Below, piece after piece: positions 62,060-64,000 of a stretch of DNA of 64,000 nucleotides. Under the pieces are notes generated by a model. It saw nothing but the letters and a program-made list of their open reading frames with translations. It did not search any database and was not told where the DNA came from. This DNA is from Fredinandcohnia aciditolerans. GTDB lineage: Bacteria > Bacillota > Bacilli > Bacillales > Bacillaceae_L. Location: NCBI GenBank assembly GCA_003640645.1, contig QGHH01000014.1, forward strand, positions 62,001 to 126,000, read 5' to 3'. The position numbers were made by a program, and so were the translations under genes. Positions within the stretch are counted from its first letter, which is position 1. Every line of letters begins with the position of its first letter.

Positions 62060-62392
62060 ATGATACGGGATCGTGGATCTATAAAATGGACAGCAATGAT
62101 GCTGCCGGAGCATGTAAAAATACTTAGAGATTGGACGGAAGAAGACACGTATGAGCAAAAACCAGAACTTGATGAACAGCAAATTGAAGAGATGAATGGT
62201 ATTCTTTGTGAGGCAATGGAGGAGGGGAGAGAACTAGTGATTACGCATTATGAAGCGAAACACCACAAACTCCTTCTCGGTACTATCCATCATTATGATG
62301 CTCTACAAAATAAACTGCATGTCGTCGATAAATTTGGGGAAGTTCACTATATCCCAGCAAACATGTTAGTCGATTTGCGTTTTTCCGGTTAA
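62060..62392 (+). CDS. yqjX: YolD-like protein
   Basis: A 110-residue YolD-family protein (IRDRGSIKWTAMMLPEHVKI is the family signature; C-terminal part YDALQNKLHVVDKFGEVHYI). YolD-like genes regularly follow UvrX-type polymerases and are proposed functional equivalents of UmuD. Ribosome site GAAGGTGA. Here the pair is split by a repeat but probably keeps the association. Confidence 0.9.
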   Translation: MIRDRGSIKWTAMMLPEHVKILRDWTEEDTYEQKPELDEQQIEEMNGILCEAMEEGRELVITHYEAKHHKLLLGTIHHYDALQNKLHVVDKFGEVHYIPANMLVDLRFSG

Positions 62393-62403
62393 TTTTATCA
62401 AAA

Positions 62404-62430
62404 AAGGCGTGATTTAAAAATCACGCTTTC
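62404..62430. terminator. Intrinsic terminator
   Basis: GCGTGATTT at 62,407-62,415 pairs with AAATCACGC at 62,418-62,426, followed by TTTCTTC. Confidence 0.8.
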
Positions 62431-62565
62431 TTCAGCAAAAGATAAATAAAATAAGGTGCTTCTGTAAGAGCAGTCATAATTCCAGCAGCAATACCTTCTG
62501 GTTCCACAATATTGCGCCCGATTGTATCAGCAAATAATAATAGCCACCCACCAATTTTGCAGCAG
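62421..62565 (-). pseudogene. C-terminal remnant of a FecCD-type iron-siderophore permease
   Basis: The minus-strand frame reads GGWLLLFADTIGRNIVEP, EGIAAGIMTALTEAPYFIYL and ends LLLKKA. This is the highly conserved last part of FecCD/BtuC permeases. Everything upstream is gone, replaced by unrelated sequence near 62,560. Confidence 0.8.
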
Positions 62566-62742
62566 GGGAGTATGACGGTAAAGTAAACTTGATTGCTGGT
62601 CCATTTCAAGATACAACAAACGCTGTAAACAAAGCAAAAAAAAATTATTGAACCAAACGCGAATGAAACAGTAATAGTTTCATCCCATAATGAAATGTTT
62701 AATCAAAGAAATCGGGAATTAATAAGTAAAATGTTAAAATAG
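62562..62742 (+). pseudogene. Decayed gene fragment with A-tract frameshift
   Basis: The frame AGEYDGKVNLIAGPFQDTTN up to AKK meets a run of nine A near 62,637; after a one-base shift it continues IIEPNANETVIVSSHNEMF to a stop at 62,740. No start codon with ribosome site. Family not recognised. Confidence 0.5.
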
Positions 62743-62839
62743 GTCTTTTACATATGTTCTTCACTAAATTGAAGGAATTTATTGAGAAGGAGTAGAAGAA
62801 TAATTAGGATACAAGAATGGTGGAGGGTGAGAAAGGGGT

Positions 62840-63388
62840 ATGTTTGAATACAAAATTGACGAGGAATTATCTTTAAAATTGACAGAGGTAAGTGATGCTG
62901 AGCGAATTTTTGAATTAACAGATCAGTCCAGAGCCTACCTACGAGAATGGCTGCCATGGCTCGATATGACAAAGAAGGTAGAGGACACAAAAGCATATAT
63001 CGAATCATGTAGGAAAAGCTATGCAGAAAATAAAGGGCTCCATACCGTTATCGTCTATAAAAATGAAATCGTTGGGGTAGCAAGCTTCAACGAAATCGAC
63101 TGGACCAATAAAATAGCTGTTATCGGCTACTGGCTTGGTCAGCAATACCAAGGAAATGGAATAATGACAAGGGTAGCAAAAGCATTGACAGGTTATGCAC
63201 TGGACCACTTAAAACTAAATCGAGTTGAGATCCGTGCAGCGGTTGAAAATCATAAAAGTAGGTCGATTCCGGAAAGACTAGGCTTTGTGAATGAAGGCAA
63301 AATAAGACAAAGTGAGTGGCTTTATGACCACTATGTGGACCATGTTGTATATGGCATGATTGCAAAAGACTGGAATTCAGAAAAATAG
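62840..63388 (+). CDS. RimJ/RimL-type GNAT acetyltransferase
   Basis: A 182-residue acetyltransferase of the ribosomal-protein type: LREWLPWLDMTKKVEDTKAY near 35-54, GYWLGQQYQGNGIMTRVAKAL near 94-114 for acetyl-CoA, and NHKSRSIPERLGFVNEG near the end. The usual N.AS motif is here NHKSRS. Substrate not predictable (ribosomal protein or small amine). Ribosome site GAAAGGGGT. Confidence 0.88.
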   Translation: MFEYKIDEELSLKLTEVSDAERIFELTDQSRAYLREWLPWLDMTKKVEDTKAYIESCRKSYAENKGLHTVIVYKNEIVGVASFNEIDWTNKIAVIGYWLGQQYQGNGIMTRVAKALTGYALDHLKLNRVEIRAAVENHKSRSIPERLGFVNEGKIRQSEWLYDHYVDHVVYGMIAKDWNSEK

Positions 63389-63390
63389 AT

Positions 63391-63414
63391 AGGAGCCTCT
63401 GAGGCTCCTTTTAC
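63391..63414. terminator. Bidirectional terminator
   Basis: AGGAGCCT and AGGCTCCT pair around CTG, followed by TTTTA, between convergent genes. Confidence 0.85.
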
Positions 63415-64000
63415 ATATCTTTCCCCATATGAAAAAATCGGTACGTCATTATAAGTCCAATGAAGAACAAACAAATAGCAAAATAAGCAGGAAGCAGATG
63501 GATAAAGGTTGTATATCCAATCGCAAAATGTATCCAAATCCCCGCGAAAAAGGCAGGAAGTCCGCCAATGAGTAAGGTCCACCAAACCCATTTATTCCCT
63601 TGCTGAAATCCCCAAAGGGAAATCGTTAGGACTAACAATCCAACACTGAGGAGTGCACTCCCAAACCCCGCACGATCATGAGCAATTACTGATATCAATT
63701 TATCATTAAACAAATCAAGCACCTCGGGGGGCATACAAAGATATAAAATGTCAGTTGCTACAAACACCTTAGTTATTCCAATAATAGAGATCACGATACC
63801 GCCTAACACAAATGAAAAACCAAGAGTGACAAAGGCAAATTGTCCTATTATACTATGTTTCCATACGCGGTGATTACGGGTGTTAAGCGATGTTGGAGTC
63901 CCTTTAAGGGATCTCGTTTTCATAAAACCTATTAGATAAATGGGAAGTAAAATAAGCCAAAATATCAAATGTAACCAATCAAAATAGCCGTATCCGATAA
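63411..64000 (-). CDS. Polytopic membrane protein, start outside the window
   Basis: The minus-strand frame is open to the last base of the window and reads GYGYFDWLHLIFWLILLPIY before the first possible internal start at 63,968 (a TTG), so the gene most likely begins beyond 64,000. The visible part has about five membrane segments (IIGQFAFVTLGFSFVLGGIV, IGLLVLTISLWGF-like, LPAYFAICLFFIGLIMTYRF). Family not recognised. Confidence 0.7.
   Translation of the reverse strand, partial: IGYGYFDWLHLIFWLILLPIYLIGFMKTRSLKGTPTSLNTRNHRVWKHSIIGQFAFVTLGFSFVLGGIVISIIGITKVFVATDILYLCMPPEVLDLFNDKLISVIAHDRAGFGSALLSVGLLVLTISLWGFQQGNKWVWWTLLIGGLPAFFAGIWIHFAIGYTTFIHLLPAYFAICLFFIGLIMTYRFFHMGKDM

Noticed and set aside
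1-64000. CRISPR arrays, tRNA and rRNA genes
   Set aside because: No regularly spaced repeats and no cloverleaf or rRNA-like sequence were recognised on reading both strands; a program search would be more sensitive.

Overview
The window is low-GC Firmicute DNA from a spore-forming member of the Bacillaceae. Evidence: AAGGAGG-type ribosome sites, GTG/TTG starts, lipobox lipoproteins, SpoIIP, CsoR/CopZ/CopA, Zur and LexA boxes of Bacillus type, and a right flank resembling the Bacillus yqjQ-yqjW-yqjX neighbourhood. Genus and species cannot be fixed from the sequence.

Most of the window (about 85 to 58,088) reads as one genomic island inserted in a chromosomal short-chain dehydrogenase gene of the YqjQ type. 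Only the 3' two thirds of that gene survive at 58,089-58,607, followed by ordinary chromosomal genes: glutathionyl-hydroquinone reductase, GNAT, LexA-controlled Y-family polymerase, YolD-like protein. The left end of the island carries a four-gene, Tn554-like recombinase module (894-8714). Right behind it is a complete second copy of the YqjQ-type gene (8869-9660). The 15-mer TTATACACACAAAAC occurs near both ends (85-99 and 58,050-58,064).

Cargo, left to right. (1) 10.0-32.5 kb is an envelope and cytosolic copper-handling region: beta-propeller lipoproteins, multicopper oxidase, Rieske protein (broken), ResA-like thioredoxin, YdhK lipoprotein, Cys-rich copper-storage protein, CcdA-like protein, CsoR-CopZ-CopA, a sirohaem-reductase fragment protein, an OmpR-type regulator and, 10 kb away, its likely kinase, then a MATE pump with its own CsoR-like repressor, a Zur-controlled zinc-binding protein and a membrane cupredoxin. 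(2) 32.7-39.9 kb is an Opp/Nik-type ABC importer operon led by a PIG-L-family protein lacking its usual metal ligands, followed by a second CsoR-CopZ pair. (3) 40.3-48.8 kb is a defence-like patch: SEFIR protein, HEPN protein, DUF4365 protein and several unknown or decayed membrane genes. (4) 48.8-55.4 kb is a DDE transposon whose transposase is split by a three-recombinase (RIT) element. (5) 56.0-57.4 kb is an XRE / unknown / HNH cassette.

Regulation appears layered. Cytosolic copZ-copA and csoR have CsoR boxes (ATACCC...GGGTAT type). At least eight envelope-copper transcription units instead carry an 11-bp direct repeat close to TTTCTGCAYAA, which I infer to be the operator of the island's own two-component system. 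Several cargo genes are decaying (Rieske protein with a stop in its twin-arginine motif, a P-type ATPase remnant, a lipoprotein-like gene at 20.3 kb, a membrane gene at 45.7 kb), so the island looks old and partly degraded.
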